Assembly: GCF_900110085.1 (NCBI RefSeq) | Contig: NZ_FOCK01000007.1 | Location: 64,820-128,819, forward strand | Direction: 5' to 3' | From: Prevotella sp. ne3005 | GTDB lineage: Bacteria; Bacteroidota; Bacteroidia; Bacteroidales; Bacteroidaceae | Length of the DNA: 64,000 nucleotides | In this document: piece after piece, positions 26,639 through 35,348 of the stretch | Layout of the letters: every line of letters starts with the position of its first letter | Position numbering within the stretch: the first letter of the stretch is position 1 | Notes under the pieces: generated by a model | The model's database searches: none | Told to the model about the DNA's origin: nothing | Seen by the model: the letters and a program-made list of their open reading frames with translations, nothing else | Made by a program: the position numbers and the translations under genes

Positions 26639-27784
26639 TTATTTCTCGTTTTGAAGCCTAAAGAATTCTTTCTGCTGCTCAATCTCACGACGCAGTTCCT
26701 CCTTGGTAGGCATATAGGTAAGATATTTAGCAGCATAGAGCTGATCGTTTCCGTTGAGTACAGAATAGTGAGCTACATCTTCATCAGTTTCTGCACAGAG
26801 CAATATACCAATGGTGGGATTATGCCCTTCTGGCCTCATCAAGTCGTCGTACATCTTTACATACATATCCATCTGCCCAACATCCTGATATCTCAATTTT
26901 GTAGTCTTCAAATCTACAAGAACAAAGCAATGCAGAAAATAATTATAGAACACAAGATCAATATAATAATCTTCCTTCTCTGTATGTATATGTTTCTGCC
27001 TGTCAACGAAGGCAAAACCTTTGCCCATCTCCATGAGGAATGGTATCAGATGATTGATGATACTTTGTTCTAAGTCACTCTCCGTATAATCGGTATTATT
27101 CTTAAAGCCAAGAAACTCTGCGACTACTGGATTTTTCAGATACTCCAGTTTATCTTGCAATGGGGCAGTCAGTTGCTTCATCTCGCCACGAACCGCATCC
27201 TTGTTTTGCGACTGGAGTAAGCGATGATAATACTGGCTGCTGACATTCCGCTGGAGTGTGCGAGTGCTCCACATTTCGCGTGCAGCTTCCTGCTCATACC
27301 AGTCACGAGCCTCCTTGCTACTCTCCTGAAGAATGATGCGATAGTGCGTCCAGTCAAGATGAATCGATGATTTTGCACGCAGTGAGTGCAAAATGTTTTC
27401 TGATTCTCTACTCACTGAGTGGAAAATGTTATCGAATTCATTATCTGCAGATTTTCTACTCACTGCGTAGAAAATATCTGGATGGTAGTTGTAGAAAGCT
27501 ACGAAGTGGTATAAATTAGCTGTTTGAAATCCTTTTCCATATCTTTCCACAAGTGATTGAGCCAGACATTTTACCACCTGCTTACCATACTCTGCACGCT
27601 TGTCTTTCAACACCTCATGCTGAATTCGCATTCCTAACAGCCAGTTACGCTTAATTAATGTTTCGTTTACTTGACGATAAGCGGTGGCCTGTGCCTGATC
27701 AATAATGGTACAAGCATCCTGTATCAAAGATTGTTGCGCAGCCTGCGCGACAATTTGGTCGTTCTTCTCTATCTCGTTCATCAT
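26639..27784 (-). CDS. PDDEXK nuclease domain protein, DUF1016/YhcG family
   Basis: A 381-residue DUF1016/YhcG protein: an N-terminal helical domain (TLIKRNWLLGMRIQHEVL, YGKQVVKCLAQSLVERYGKGF), then SSQYYHRLLQSQ and a C-terminal PD-(D/E)xK nuclease core with YYIDLVFYNYFLHCFVLVDLKTTKL, where Asp...Asp-x-Lys form the likely active site. Such genes often lie inside type I restriction operons, as here between hsdM and hsdS. Residues about 102-142 carry three related segments (FYAVSRKS, FHSVSRES, LHSLRAKS) encoded by palindromic repeats, where the family normally has one short stretch before the conserved W-T/S-H-Y motif (LDWTHYRIIL). Two adjacent ATGs (27784 and 27781) are possible starts. Confidence 0.88.
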   Translation of the reverse strand: MMNEIEKNDQIVAQAAQQSLIQDACTIIDQAQATAYRQVNETLIKRNWLLGMRIQHEVLKDKRAEYGKQVVKCLAQSLVERYGKGFQTANLYHFVAFYNYHPDIFYAVSRKSADNEFDNIFHSVSRESENILHSLRAKSSIHLDWTHYRIILQESSKEARDWYEQEAAREMWSTRTLQRNVSSQYYHRLLQSQNKDAVRGEMKQLTAPLQDKLEYLKNPVVAEFLGFKNNTDYTESDLEQSIINHLIPFLMEMGKGFAFVDRQKHIHTEKEDYYIDLVFYNYFLHCFVLVDLKTTKLRYQDVGQMDMYVKMYDDLMRPEGHNPTIGILLCAETDEDVAHYSVLNGNDQLYAAKYLTYMPTKEELRREIEQQKEFFRLQNEK

Positions 27785-27792
27785 CTTATTCC

Positions 27793-29295
27793 TTAATATA
27801 TTTCTATCCCCAACATCTGCTGGATTTCGTTTAGCGTCTTGTCAATCTTGGCATCGAGGGCGGTACGCTTTTCGTGATATTGCTTCAAGAGCTCTTCGGG
27901 GCGCAGCACCTCTTCTTCCTCTTTGGGGAACTTACATTGATCGAAGTTCAGACCTAAGTCCATCAGTTCCTGGGCTGAGAAACGGCGTGATTTCTCGTCG
28001 CCTGATTCTGCATCAACCATCTCCACCCGATTCTGCCACCAGTCTTTGATGGGTTGGCAATGCGCTGCCTGCATGGGCTTTGTCTTAGAGAAGTGCTTGT
28101 AGCCCTCGGGCATATCGAGGCGATAGAACCAGGTCTCTTTCGTGCAGAAGCCCTCTGCAGCGCCCTCAGCTTTCTCATTGTTGAAAAACAGAATATTGGT
28201 GGCTATCGAGGTGTAAGGCGCAAAGATGCTGCCAGGCAGACGGATAATGGTATGCAGATTGAATTCACGCAACAGCTTTTCCTTGATAGCCAGTTTGGCG
28301 TTGTCAGTACCGAAGAGGAAGCCGTCAGGCAGAATCACTGCTGCCCTACCCTGAGCTTTTAAACGATACTGGATCACCACCATAAACAGATCGGCTGTCT
28401 CGCTGGAACTCAGATCGGCTGGGAAGTGACGCTTCACCTCGTTTTTCTCATTACCGCCATAAGGGGGATTCATCAGGATCACGTCGAACTTATCATCATC
28501 GGTATAGTTCAGCACATCTTTCGTGAGCGAGTTGCCATAGTTCACCTGAGGCGAATCGATGTCGTGCAACAGCATATTGGTGACGCAGAGCATATAGGGG
28601 AACTGCTTCTTCTCGATGCCATAGATGGAATGGGCGTAAGCCTCCCTGTCCTCAGCGGTCTTCACCTGCTTGTCGAGGGCTTTCAGCCATGAGGTGAGGA
28701 AACCACCAGTGCCACAAGCGAAGTCTGCCATCTGCTCCCCCACCTGAGGCGCAATGATCTCTGCCATGAAATCAGTCAAGGCACGAGGGGTATAGAATTC
28801 ACCAGCTGTACCAGCCGACTGCATCTCCTTGAGGATGGTCTCGTAGATCTCACCAAAGGCGTGACTTTCTTCGTAGCTGCTCAGGTCGAGATCGTCGATG
28901 ACATTGATCACCTGTCGGAGCAATACGCCATCTTTCATATATTGGTTGGCATTGAGGAAGGTGGCCTTTACGATGGCACTGCGCATCGGCGTGGCTGGTG
29001 TTACCTCCAGATTCTTTAAGGTGGGAAACAGGGTGTTATCTACGAAATCGAGCAGATCGCCTGCCGTCAAGGCTTCGCCGTCGCCATTGTCCTTAGCCCA
29101 GTTGCGCCAACGACAATCTTCCGGAATAAATGACTTGTAGTTATCTTCGTTAAACTCCCAATCGTTTTCTTTCTCATCATATACCTTCAGAAACAACATC
29201 CAGGCAATCTGTTCTATTCGCTGGGCATCGCCATTGATACCTGCGTCGTTGCGCATGATGTTTCTGATGTTCTTAACAAAGTTAGTGAGTGCCAT
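27793..29295 (-). CDS. hsdM: Type I restriction-modification methyltransferase HsdM
   Basis: A 500-residue N6-adenine methyltransferase: an N-terminal HsdM helical domain (about 1-150), the AdoMet-binding motif FACGTGG at 192-198 and the catalytic NPPY at 276-279. With HsdS it methylates host DNA and protects it from HsdR. The stop is 8 bp before the DUF1016 gene and the start is 2 bp after the hsdR stop, so the genes form one operon. Both catalytic motifs are intact. Confidence 0.95.
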   Translation of the reverse strand: MALTNFVKNIRNIMRNDAGINGDAQRIEQIAWMLFLKVYDEKENDWEFNEDNYKSFIPEDCRWRNWAKDNGDGEALTAGDLLDFVDNTLFPTLKNLEVTPATPMRSAIVKATFLNANQYMKDGVLLRQVINVIDDLDLSSYEESHAFGEIYETILKEMQSAGTAGEFYTPRALTDFMAEIIAPQVGEQMADFACGTGGFLTSWLKALDKQVKTAEDREAYAHSIYGIEKKQFPYMLCVTNMLLHDIDSPQVNYGNSLTKDVLNYTDDDKFDVILMNPPYGGNEKNEVKRHFPADLSSSETADLFMVVIQYRLKAQGRAAVILPDGFLFGTDNAKLAIKEKLLREFNLHTIIRLPGSIFAPYTSIATNILFFNNEKAEGAAEGFCTKETWFYRLDMPEGYKHFSKTKPMQAAHCQPIKDWWQNRVEMVDAESGDEKSRRFSAQELMDLGLNFDQCKFPKEEEEVLRPEELLKQYHEKRTALDAKIDKTLNEIQQMLGIEIY

Positions 29296-29297
29296 GC

Positions 29298-31634
29298 TTA
29301 TGCAATATCGTTATAAATCATAGTTTCTAATTCCTTGACAGCCGAGAAATACTGCTGGTTGCCGCCAAACAACTTGGCGATAGTGGCTGGAGAGCCCATC
29401 TGACGGAAGGGATCTAAGCTCAGCACCTTGCGGTTTTCCAACTGACTGATACCGTCGCTTGCGTACTTGTCAAGCAATGCCTCCAACACCTTCTGAGCCT
29501 CTGGACCATACTTATGAAACACGTCGCGCTTCTTCACATTCTCGGCACGCTCCTTTCGGGTGAGTGGTTTCTTGCCATAGGCGATGTGGCAGATAAAGTC
29601 GAAATCATCCACATCTGTCATTCCCTGATCTTCCTTCAAGGCCTGCAAGTCGATACCACTCTCGCGCATCAGCTCTGTGATCTCCGCCTTGCGCTCTGCC
29701 TCATTCCAATGGTTGATGAAGTCATTGAGGTTGGCGTAAGTGTCGTTGATATTCTTCTTGGTGTAATCAGTGATGCTCTCCGTGCGGAGCAGTTTTCCGT
29801 TTGAATCATACACGGATACCATCTTGTTGATGATCCTTACCTCACAGCCTTCCCTATCGACAATGGGCCTTTCTTCATGTACCTTACCTCCATCATCTGG
29901 TTTGTCCTTGGGTGGCGCATAGGGCTTTGCCCTGTCAGGCAGATAACCTTTATCCACCTCTAACGGGCCATCCCAGTCAGGATCTGCAAAGAGGCGGGTG
30001 ATGTTTCGGAAGTCCATGATGGTGAAGTGGGTCTTTCCCTCTTTCTCACGAATGCGCGTGCCACGACCCACAATCTGCTTAAACTCGGTCATAGAGTTAA
30101 TCCGCTGGTCGAGTGCTATCAGCTTCACCATCTTACAATCCACGCCTGTAGAAAGCAGTTTGCTGGTAGTGGCGATGACAGGCGTCTTCGACGATACAGA
30201 GATAAAGTAATCGAGCTTGGACTGGCCGTAGGCATCGCTGCCCGTAATGCGCACCACATAATCGGGATATTTCTTGCACATCTCAGCATTCTCGTTGACC
30301 AAGGCAATGCGCATACGTTCTGCATGATCCTCGTCAGCACAAAACACGATGGTCTTGGCCATACGATCAGTGGTTTTCAAGTAACTCGTTATTTCATGGG
30401 CCACCTCGCGGATTCTATCTGCTATGATGATGTTGTAATCGTAATCCTGATTATTGTAGATTCGGTCTTCTATCAGGTTCCCGTTGATATCCAACTGTCC
30501 CTTTGTGGGGCGCCATTCGTCGCCAATGTTGGTGGTGATATTTATCACCTTGAAAGGTGCCAGGAAGCCATCGTCGATACCCTCTTTCAGACTGTAGGTG
30601 TAGAGCGGTTCGCCAAAGTAGGTGATGTTCGACTGGTAGCGCGTTTCCTTGGGCGTGGCCGTCATACCAATCTGAGTGGCTCCGCTGAAATATTCCAGAA
30701 TCTCTCGCCAATTGCTATCATCCTTGGCACTGCCTCGATGACACTCATCGACGATTACCAGGTCGAAGAATTCCGGCTTGAAGAGCTCTGCGTAATTCTG
30801 CTTCCCATCCTCACCTATCAATTGTTGATAGAGGGAGAAATATACCACATGGGCCGTTGATTTCGTGTTCTTATCCTGCGAGTAGTTCACCTTGTGAATC
30901 ACATTGGTGAGAGGTTTGAAGTCTTGCTCAATAGACTGATCTACCAAGATATTCCTGTCAGCCAGATATAGCACTTTCTTCACCAGTCCAGCATTGATCA
31001 GACGATAGACTATCTGGAAGGCGGTATAGGTCTTGCCTGTACCTGTGGCCATCACCAGCAGCATGCGCTTCTTACCTTGCGCTATAGCGTTTACTGTACG
31101 ATTAACGGCATTACGCTGGTAATAGCGAGGTGGGAAGATGTCAATTCCTGTGCAATAGGGCTGCCTGATAACCTTCAGCTCTTCGTCAGACAGTCCATTG
31201 CCATCATGGCTCTCAGCCAGATATCGGCCGTAAAGCTCTTCCTTGGTGGGGAATTCATCCATGGAGAACGAGCGTTCCTTGCCTGTCAGGAAATCATATT
31301 CTTGGAATCCAAAGCCATTAGAGCTGAAGGCGAATGGGATATCCATCATCGAGGCATATTCCTTGGCCTGCTGCATACCAAAACCAACAGAGTGGTTGGC
31401 ATCCTTGGCCTCGACAATGGCGATGGGCGTAGCCCTGTTGTAGTAGAGCATATAGTCGGCATACTTCGCTTTACCACGAGCCATGAGGTTACCTCTAAGG
31501 TTTATCTTACCATCTGTAAGTTTTACCTTAGTTTCCATGGTGATATCTTCTAACGACCACGCCTTGCTCACAATGGCAGGGGTGATATAACGTAGCTTAA
31601 TATCTTCTTCCGAAAGTGAATATACATCATCCAT
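29298..31634 (-). CDS. hsdR: Type I restriction endonuclease subunit HsdR
   Basis: A 778-residue motor/nuclease subunit. An N-terminal PD-(D/E)xK nuclease domain is seen (PIAIVEAKDANHSVGFGMQQ), then a superfamily 2 helicase core with Walker A ATGTGKT at 196-202, DECHRGS as motif II, GMTATP as motif III, and VGRGTRIREKEGK near motif VI. The length fits the EcoEI/type IB-like HsdR group rather than the longer EcoR124I group. A TTG at 31655 is in frame but lies within the -7 box, so the ATG ending at 31634 is the start. It is the first gene of the defence operon and appears complete. Confidence 0.94.
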   Translation of the reverse strand: MDDVYSLSEEDIKLRYITPAIVSKAWSLEDITMETKVKLTDGKINLRGNLMARGKAKYADYMLYYNRATPIAIVEAKDANHSVGFGMQQAKEYASMMDIPFAFSSNGFGFQEYDFLTGKERSFSMDEFPTKEELYGRYLAESHDGNGLSDEELKVIRQPYCTGIDIFPPRYYQRNAVNRTVNAIAQGKKRMLLVMATGTGKTYTAFQIVYRLINAGLVKKVLYLADRNILVDQSIEQDFKPLTNVIHKVNYSQDKNTKSTAHVVYFSLYQQLIGEDGKQNYAELFKPEFFDLVIVDECHRGSAKDDSNWREILEYFSGATQIGMTATPKETRYQSNITYFGEPLYTYSLKEGIDDGFLAPFKVINITTNIGDEWRPTKGQLDINGNLIEDRIYNNQDYDYNIIIADRIREVAHEITSYLKTTDRMAKTIVFCADEDHAERMRIALVNENAEMCKKYPDYVVRITGSDAYGQSKLDYFISVSSKTPVIATTSKLLSTGVDCKMVKLIALDQRINSMTEFKQIVGRGTRIREKEGKTHFTIMDFRNITRLFADPDWDGPLEVDKGYLPDRAKPYAPPKDKPDDGGKVHEERPIVDREGCEVRIINKMVSVYDSNGKLLRTESITDYTKKNINDTYANLNDFINHWNEAERKAEITELMRESGIDLQALKEDQGMTDVDDFDFICHIAYGKKPLTRKERAENVKKRDVFHKYGPEAQKVLEALLDKYASDGISQLENRKVLSLDPFRQMGSPATIAKLFGGNQQYFSAVKELETMIYNDIA

Positions 31635-31652
31635 AGACGTCCTATTACCCTG

Positions 31653-31660
31653 CAAAGATA
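31653..31660 (-). promoter_or_regulatory. -7 box of the hsdR operon
   Basis: On the minus strand TATCTTTG at 31660-31653, followed by CAGGG. It leaves a leader of only about 12-15 bases before the ATG ending at 31634. Confidence 0.7.
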
Positions 31661-31713
31661 AGCATAATCGGGGACTTCTGCAAATTTTTAAGGGAAAAAG
31701 TCATGGTTTTGTC

Positions 31714-31750
31714 TTTACTCCGAGTAAAGTGGGAGTTTACTCGGAGTAAA
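31714..31750. repeat. Pair of 15-bp palindromes, 22-bp period
   Basis: TTTACTCCGAGTAAA at 31714-31728 and TTTACTCGGAGTAAA at 31736-31750. Each is palindromic around one base, and the starts are 22 bp apart. They lie 50-100 bp upstream of the hsdR promoter on its outer side, so they may be an operator or part of the repeat block. Confidence 0.7.
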
Positions 31751-31884
31751 GTACCACTTTATGACGGGTAAACTCTGAGACCTGGGAAGTCCTGACGAAT
31801 ATCCGTTTTGGGAGTAGAGACAAAATGAGTAAAGTTTGTTTACAAGCGTCAACAACATGTAAACATGCATGAGTAATAAGTATA

Positions 31885-32330
31885 AAAAAGGCTTAAGCCG
31901 TCACCTTGGCAGATAAGTCTCTGATTTATAAAGCTTTAAGTGGTGACGGCTGCCCTTTTGAGCCGTCACCCAGCCGTCACCGAAGCAGATTTTTGGTAAG
32001 AGATACGGACAGAAATGGGCTTCTATAAGTATTAAGACTTTGGTTATCAAGCAGTTCCACAACAGCAAAGACAAAGGAAACAGTTTGTTTCCATAGGGGA
32101 AACAAGTTGTTCCCAACGTGGGAACATAGGAGTTCCCATAATGGGAACAAACTATTCCCATGGTGGGAACTCATGGAAAGGACTATCTGAAGGAGGCGCG
32201 GATATGGTAATTTTATTTGAAAAACGATTTGTGGTGACGGCAGGGTGATGGCTCAAAAGCCAAGCCGTCACCACTTAACAAATTGATAGTCAGGAGGAAA
32301 GGTCGCATGGTGACGGCTTAAGCCATTTTT
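31885..32330. repeat. Nested inverted-repeat element, MITE-like, gene-free
   Basis: The outer inverted repeat is perfect over 16 bp: GGCTTAAGCCGTCACC at 31890-31905 and GGTGACGGCTTAAGCC at 32309-32324, flanked by A and T runs. An inner inverted repeat of 29 bp with 3 differences lies at 31936-31964 and 32250-32278 (TTAAGTGGTGACGGCT in common). Between them is the GTTCCCA palindrome array. No convincing gene is present. A non-autonomous mobile element or the remains of one is a reasonable reading, but no transposase or target duplication was seen. Confidence 0.55.
32087..32170. repeat. Array of four 17-bp palindromes (GTTCCCA...TGGGAAC)
   Basis: Units begin at 32087 (GTTTCCATAGGGGAAAC), 32108 (GTTCCCAACGTGGGAAC), 32132 (GTTCCCATAATGGGAAC) and 32154 (ATTCCCATGGTGGGAAC). 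The arms are conserved, the 3-base centres differ, and the spacing is 21-24 bp. Confidence 0.75.
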
Positions 32331-32372
32331 CAACTATTTCGTGAGTGGAGAATTTGCTTGCACATTTTCCAT

Positions 32373-32464
32373 TGTCATCTCGACTAAGCGAAGCACATGG
32401 AGAGATCTCATGAGATCCCTCGACTACGCTCGGGATGACAGAAAGGGGGCGCTCGGGATGACAG
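32373..32464. repeat. REP-like palindromic element (GTCATCTCGAC ... GCTCGGGATGAC)
   Basis: TGTCATCTCGACTAAGCGAA at 32373 is the inverted partner of GACTACGCTCGGGATGACA ending at 32440, around AGAGATCTCATGAGATC. A partial second copy of the right arm, CGCTCGGGATGACAG, follows at 32450-32464. Elements of this kind are common between genes in many bacterial genomes. Confidence 0.65.
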
Positions 32465-32506
32465 AGTAAATAATCCCCAGCCGTTCGGCTGGGGATTATT
32501 TACTCT
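32463..32506. terminator. Perfect 20-bp stem hairpin downstream of typA
   Basis: AGAGTAAATAATCCCCAGCC (32463-32482) pairs perfectly with the sequence at 32487-32506 around a GTTC loop. It lies downstream of the leftward typA gene and is probably its terminator; the A/T-rich foot of the stem supplies U on either strand. Confidence 0.7.
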
Positions 32507-32603
32507 ACCCTCGCTGGATCGCAGCCTTGACCTAGAGTCGAGCCTGCTAACGCTCGGTAGAGCTGATGCAAGCATCGCTCTACCCTCGCTGGATCGCAGC
32601 CTT
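32503..32603. repeat. 26-bp direct repeat duplicating the 3' end of typA
   Basis: The 26 bases at 32503-32528 are repeated exactly at 32578-32603 (start CTCTACCCTCGCTGGATCGC). The second copy contains the last codons and stop of typA. The 49 bp between them hold CGAGCCTGCTAACGCTCGG, a small palindrome. Confidence 0.75.
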
Positions 32604-34388
32604 TTTGCGCTGATCGTGGTCGAGGATGATTTTGCGCATACGCATGGACTTGGGAGTGACTTCGACAAGCTCATCTTGCTTGATGTATTCGAGGCACTCT
32701 TCCAACGACATGACGGTCTTGGGGATGATGCGGGCTTTCTCATCGGTACCAGAGGCACGGACATTGGTGAGCTGCTTGGCCTTGCAGACGTTGATCACGA
32801 GGTCGTTGTCGTGGACATGCTCGCCAACCACCTGTCCGGCATAGACGTCTTCACCTGGATCGATGAAGAATTTACCACGATCCTGCAGCTTGTCGATGGC
32901 ATAGGCGAAGGCATTGCCCGTATCCATGGAGATCATGGAGCCGTTGACACGACGCTCTATCTCACCCTTGTAGGGCTGGTATTCCTTGAAGCGATGGGCC
33001 ATGATGGCCTCACCCTGAGAGGCGGTGAGCACGTTGGTGCGCAGACCAATGATACCACGCGAGGGGATGTCGAACTCGATGTTGACACGCTCGCCCTGGT
33101 TTTCCATCGAGGTCATCTCACCTTTACGACGGGTGACCATATCAATCATCTTGGAGGCGAACTCTTCGGGCACGTTGATGGTGAGCTCTTCGATAGGCTC
33201 GCATTTCTGACCATCGACCTCTTTATAGATGACCTGAGGCTGACCTACCTGCAGCTCGTAGCCCTCGCGACGCATGGTCTCGACGAGTACGGAGAGGTGG
33301 AGCACGCCACGACCTGAGACAATCCATTTGTCGGTAGAGTCTTCGAAGGGTTCTACGCGCAGGGCGAGATTCTTCTCAAGCTCTTTTTCGAGGCGGTCGT
33401 TGATATGGCGGGAGGTGACAAATTTACCTTCCTTGCCGAAGAAGGGGGAGTCGTTGATGGTGAAGAGCATCGACATGGTAGGCTCATCGATGGCGATAGG
33501 TGTCATGGGCTCGGGGTTCTCGAGGTCGCAGATGGTGTCGCCAATCTCGAATTTCTCGAGGCCGATGACGGCGCAGATGTCGCCACAGTCGACGCTGTCA
33601 GTGCGCACGTGGCCCATGCCTTCGAAGGTATGGAGCTCTTTGATCTTGGTCTTCTCGAGTTTGCCGTCGCGGTGAGCGATGGTGACCTGCATACCGTCTT
33701 TGAGGGTACCACGATGAACGCGCCCCACAGCGATGCGACCCTGATAGCTGGAGTAGTCGAGCGAGGTGATGAGCATCTGAGGCGTGCCTTCAATCTGCTG
33801 CGGAGCGGGGATCACTTCGATGATCTTGTCGAGCAGATAGGTGATGTCGGTGGTAGGTGTCTTCCAGTCTTCGCCCATCCAGCCGTTTTTGGCGGAGCCA
33901 TAGACAACGGGGAAGTCGAGCTGATCCTCAGTGGCGTTGAGGGAGAACATGAGGTCGAACACCATCTCGTAGACCTCCTCGGGGCGACAGTTGGGTTTGT
34001 CGACCTTGTTGACCACCACGATGGGCTTGAGACCTATCTGAAGGGCTTTTTGGAGTACGAAACGGGTCTGGGGCATGGGGCCCTCGAAGGCGTCGACGAG
34101 CAGCAGACAGCCGTCGGCCATGTTGAGCACGCGCTCTACCTCACCACCGAAGTCGGAGTGTCCCGGGGTATCGATGATGTTGATCTTAACGCCTTTCCAG
34201 TTGATAGACACATTTTTTGAAAGAATAGTGATGCCGCGCTCCCGTTCCAGATCATTGGCGTCGAGCACTTGATTGCTAAGGTTCTGTCCCTCACGGAAGA
34301 GATTTCCCGCAAGCATCATCTTGTCCACGAGAGTCGTTTTTCCGTGGTCTACATGTGCAATTATTGCGATATTTCTAATATCCTGCAT
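32580..34388 (-). CDS. typA: Translational GTPase TypA/BipA
   Basis: A 602-residue ribosome-associated GTPase. The P-loop AHVDHGKT is at residues 11-18, followed by [13 protein letters not shown], the DTPGHSDF G3 motif and NKVDKP (G4). The elongation-factor-like domains II and III and the TypA-specific C-terminal domain ([17 protein letters not shown], then [17 protein letters not shown]) follow. Length and motifs match the family, which acts in ribosome assembly and stress growth. It reads leftward from a -7 box at 34412, and its last codons are duplicated downstream. Confidence 0.96.
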   Translation of the reverse strand: MQDIRNIAIIAHVDHGKTTLVDKMMLAGNLFREGQNLSNQVLDANDLERERGITILSKNVSINWKGVKINIIDTPGHSDFGGEVERVLNMADGCLLLVDAFEGPMPQTRFVLQKALQIGLKPIVVVNKVDKPNCRPEEVYEMVFDLMFSLNATEDQLDFPVVYGSAKNGWMGEDWKTPTTDITYLLDKIIEVIPAPQQIEGTPQMLITSLDYSSYQGRIAVGRVHRGTLKDGMQVTIAHRDGKLEKTKIKELHTFEGMGHVRTDSVDCGDICAVIGLEKFEIGDTICDLENPEPMTPIAIDEPTMSMLFTINDSPFFGKEGKFVTSRHINDRLEKELEKNLALRVEPFEDSTDKWIVSGRGVLHLSVLVETMRREGYELQVGQPQVIYKEVDGQKCEPIEELTINVPEEFASKMIDMVTRRKGEMTSMENQGERVNIEFDIPSRGIIGLRTNVLTASQGEAIMAHRFKEYQPYKGEIERRVNGSMISMDTGNAFAYAIDKLQDRGKFFIDPGEDVYAGQVVGEHVHDNDLVINVCKAKQLTNVRASGTDEKARIIPKTVMSLEECLEYIKQDELVEVTPKSMRMRKIILDHDQRKKAAIQRG

Positions 34389-34411
34389 ACCTGTTTATTA
34401 AAATTCGGCTG

Positions 34412-34419
34412 CAAAGGTA
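34412..34419 (-). promoter_or_regulatory. -7 box of typA
   Basis: TACCTTTG on the minus strand at 34419-34412, about 24 bp before the ATG ending at 34388, divergent from the rpsO promoter. Confidence 0.75.
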
Positions 34420-34461
34420 CGAATATTTTTCGAAAAAGTTTGCAGTATCGAAAAAAAGTTG

Positions 34462-34469
34462 TACCTTTG
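34462..34469 (+). promoter_or_regulatory. -7 box of rpsO
   Basis: TACCTTTG at 34462-34469, followed by CACCCG. It leaves a long leader of about 105 bases before the rpsO ATG, in which an S15 autoregulatory structure could form; I cannot show one by eye. Confidence 0.7.
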
Positions 34470-34582
34470 CACCCGCATTTCGGAAAATCCGGAGCATTTG
34501 ATGACGTAACCGGCTGGTGATTAGGCCAGAAAAGCGTCTGAAAGATGTTATTGCAAACAACATTAATCACAATTTAAAAATT

Positions 34583-34852
34583 ATGTATTTAGACAAGGCA
34601 AAGAAGGAGGAGATCTTCGGTAAGTTCGGCCAGAGCGCTACTGACACTGGTTCTGCAGAGTCTCAGATTGCTCTTTTCAGCTATCGTATCTCTCACCTCA
34701 CAGAGCACCTGAAGAAGAACCGTAAGGACCACAACACAGCCCGTTCACTGACCATGCTGGTTGGTAAGCGTCGTAAGCTGCTGAAGTACCTGTACAATAA
34801 CGATATCAATCGTTATCGTGCCATCATCAAGGCCCTCGGTCTTCGTAAGTAA
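34583..34852 (+). CDS. rpsO: 30S ribosomal protein S15
   Basis: An 89-residue protein starting MYLDKAKKEEIFGKFG, with the S15 core TGSAESQIALFSYRISHLTEHLK and DHNTARSLTMLVGKRRKLLKYL, which binds 16S rRNA. A start 66 bp upstream in the same frame is not part of the family and is rejected. A hairpin terminator follows 6 bp after the stop. Confidence 0.97.
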   Translation: MYLDKAKKEEIFGKFGQSATDTGSAESQIALFSYRISHLTEHLKKNRKDHNTARSLTMLVGKRRKLLKYLYNNDINRYRAIIKALGLRK

Positions 34853-34858
34853 TAAATT

Positions 34859-34881
34859 CCCCGCTTCACCGCGGGGTTTTT
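34859..34881 (+). terminator. Terminator of rpsO
   Basis: Stem CCCCGC (34859-34864) pairs with GCGGGG (34871-34876), followed by TTTTTAT. Confidence 0.85.
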
Positions 34882-34888
34882 ATTTAGC

Positions 34889-34928
34889 AATAAAGAATCC
34901 CCGCCAACTCTGGCGGGGATTCTTTATT
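34889..34928. terminator. Bidirectional terminator between rpsO and folK
   Basis: A perfect 18-bp stem (34889-34906 with 34911-34928) around ACTC, starting AATAAAGAATCCCCGCCA. A/T-rich feet make it active in both directions; it overlaps the folK stop. Confidence 0.85.
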
Positions 34929-35337
34929 GTTGTATCTCACGAAGGGGAATCATCACGAAGTCGCGCTCATACATCAGGGGATGAGGAATCTGAAGGTCGG
35001 GCTCATCGAGGGTGATGTCATCGTAGAGCAGGATGTCGATGTCGATAGGACGATCGCGATAGGCCATGCCTTTATAACGACGGCCCAGCTCGCGTTCAAT
35101 CTGTTTGGTGACCTCGAGCACCTTGCGGGGCAGAAGTTCGGTCTCGATGAAGATGGCGCAGTTGAGGAATTTGTTGCCTGAGGTGAATCCCCAGGGCTCG
35201 GTCTCGATGATGGACGACTGGCGGATCACTTTGCCAACACGCTCGCCAATGAGTTCGATGGCACGGGCAAGCTGCTTATTCCTGTCGCCCTGGTTCGAGC
35301 CCAGTCCCAGATATACCTTATGCACGAACGTGGCCAT
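34924..35337 (-). CDS. folK: 2-amino-4-hydroxy-6-hydroxymethyldihydropteridine diphosphokinase (FolK)
   Basis: A 137-residue HPPK of folate synthesis, which moves pyrophosphate from ATP to the pterin. YLGLGSNQGDR at the N terminus, ETEPWGF, then RYKGMAYRDRPIDIDILLYDD (the R-x-x-P-R-x-x-D-x-D-I-L region) and IPHPLMYERDFVMIPL are all diagnostic. The start at MATFVHKVYLG (ending 35337) is 11 bp after the queA stop; the upstream extension in frame would lie within the queA coding region. It is the last gene of the ftsX-to-folK run. Confidence 0.95.
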   Translation of the reverse strand: MATFVHKVYLGLGSNQGDRNKQLARAIELIGERVGKVIRQSSIIETEPWGFTSGNKFLNCAIFIETELLPRKVLEVTKQIERELGRRYKGMAYRDRPIDIDILLYDDITLDEPDLQIPHPLMYERDFVMIPLREIQQ

Positions 35338-35348
35338 CTCTCTCTTCT

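Noticed and set aside
31901..32161. Leftward open frames over the GTTCCCA palindromes
   Set aside because: The codons are made by the repeats themselves, the frames overlap each other, and no family is recognisable.
34470..34582. S15 autoregulatory leader structure
   Set aside because: The leader is long enough, but I could not identify a pseudoknot or an rRNA mimic by eye.
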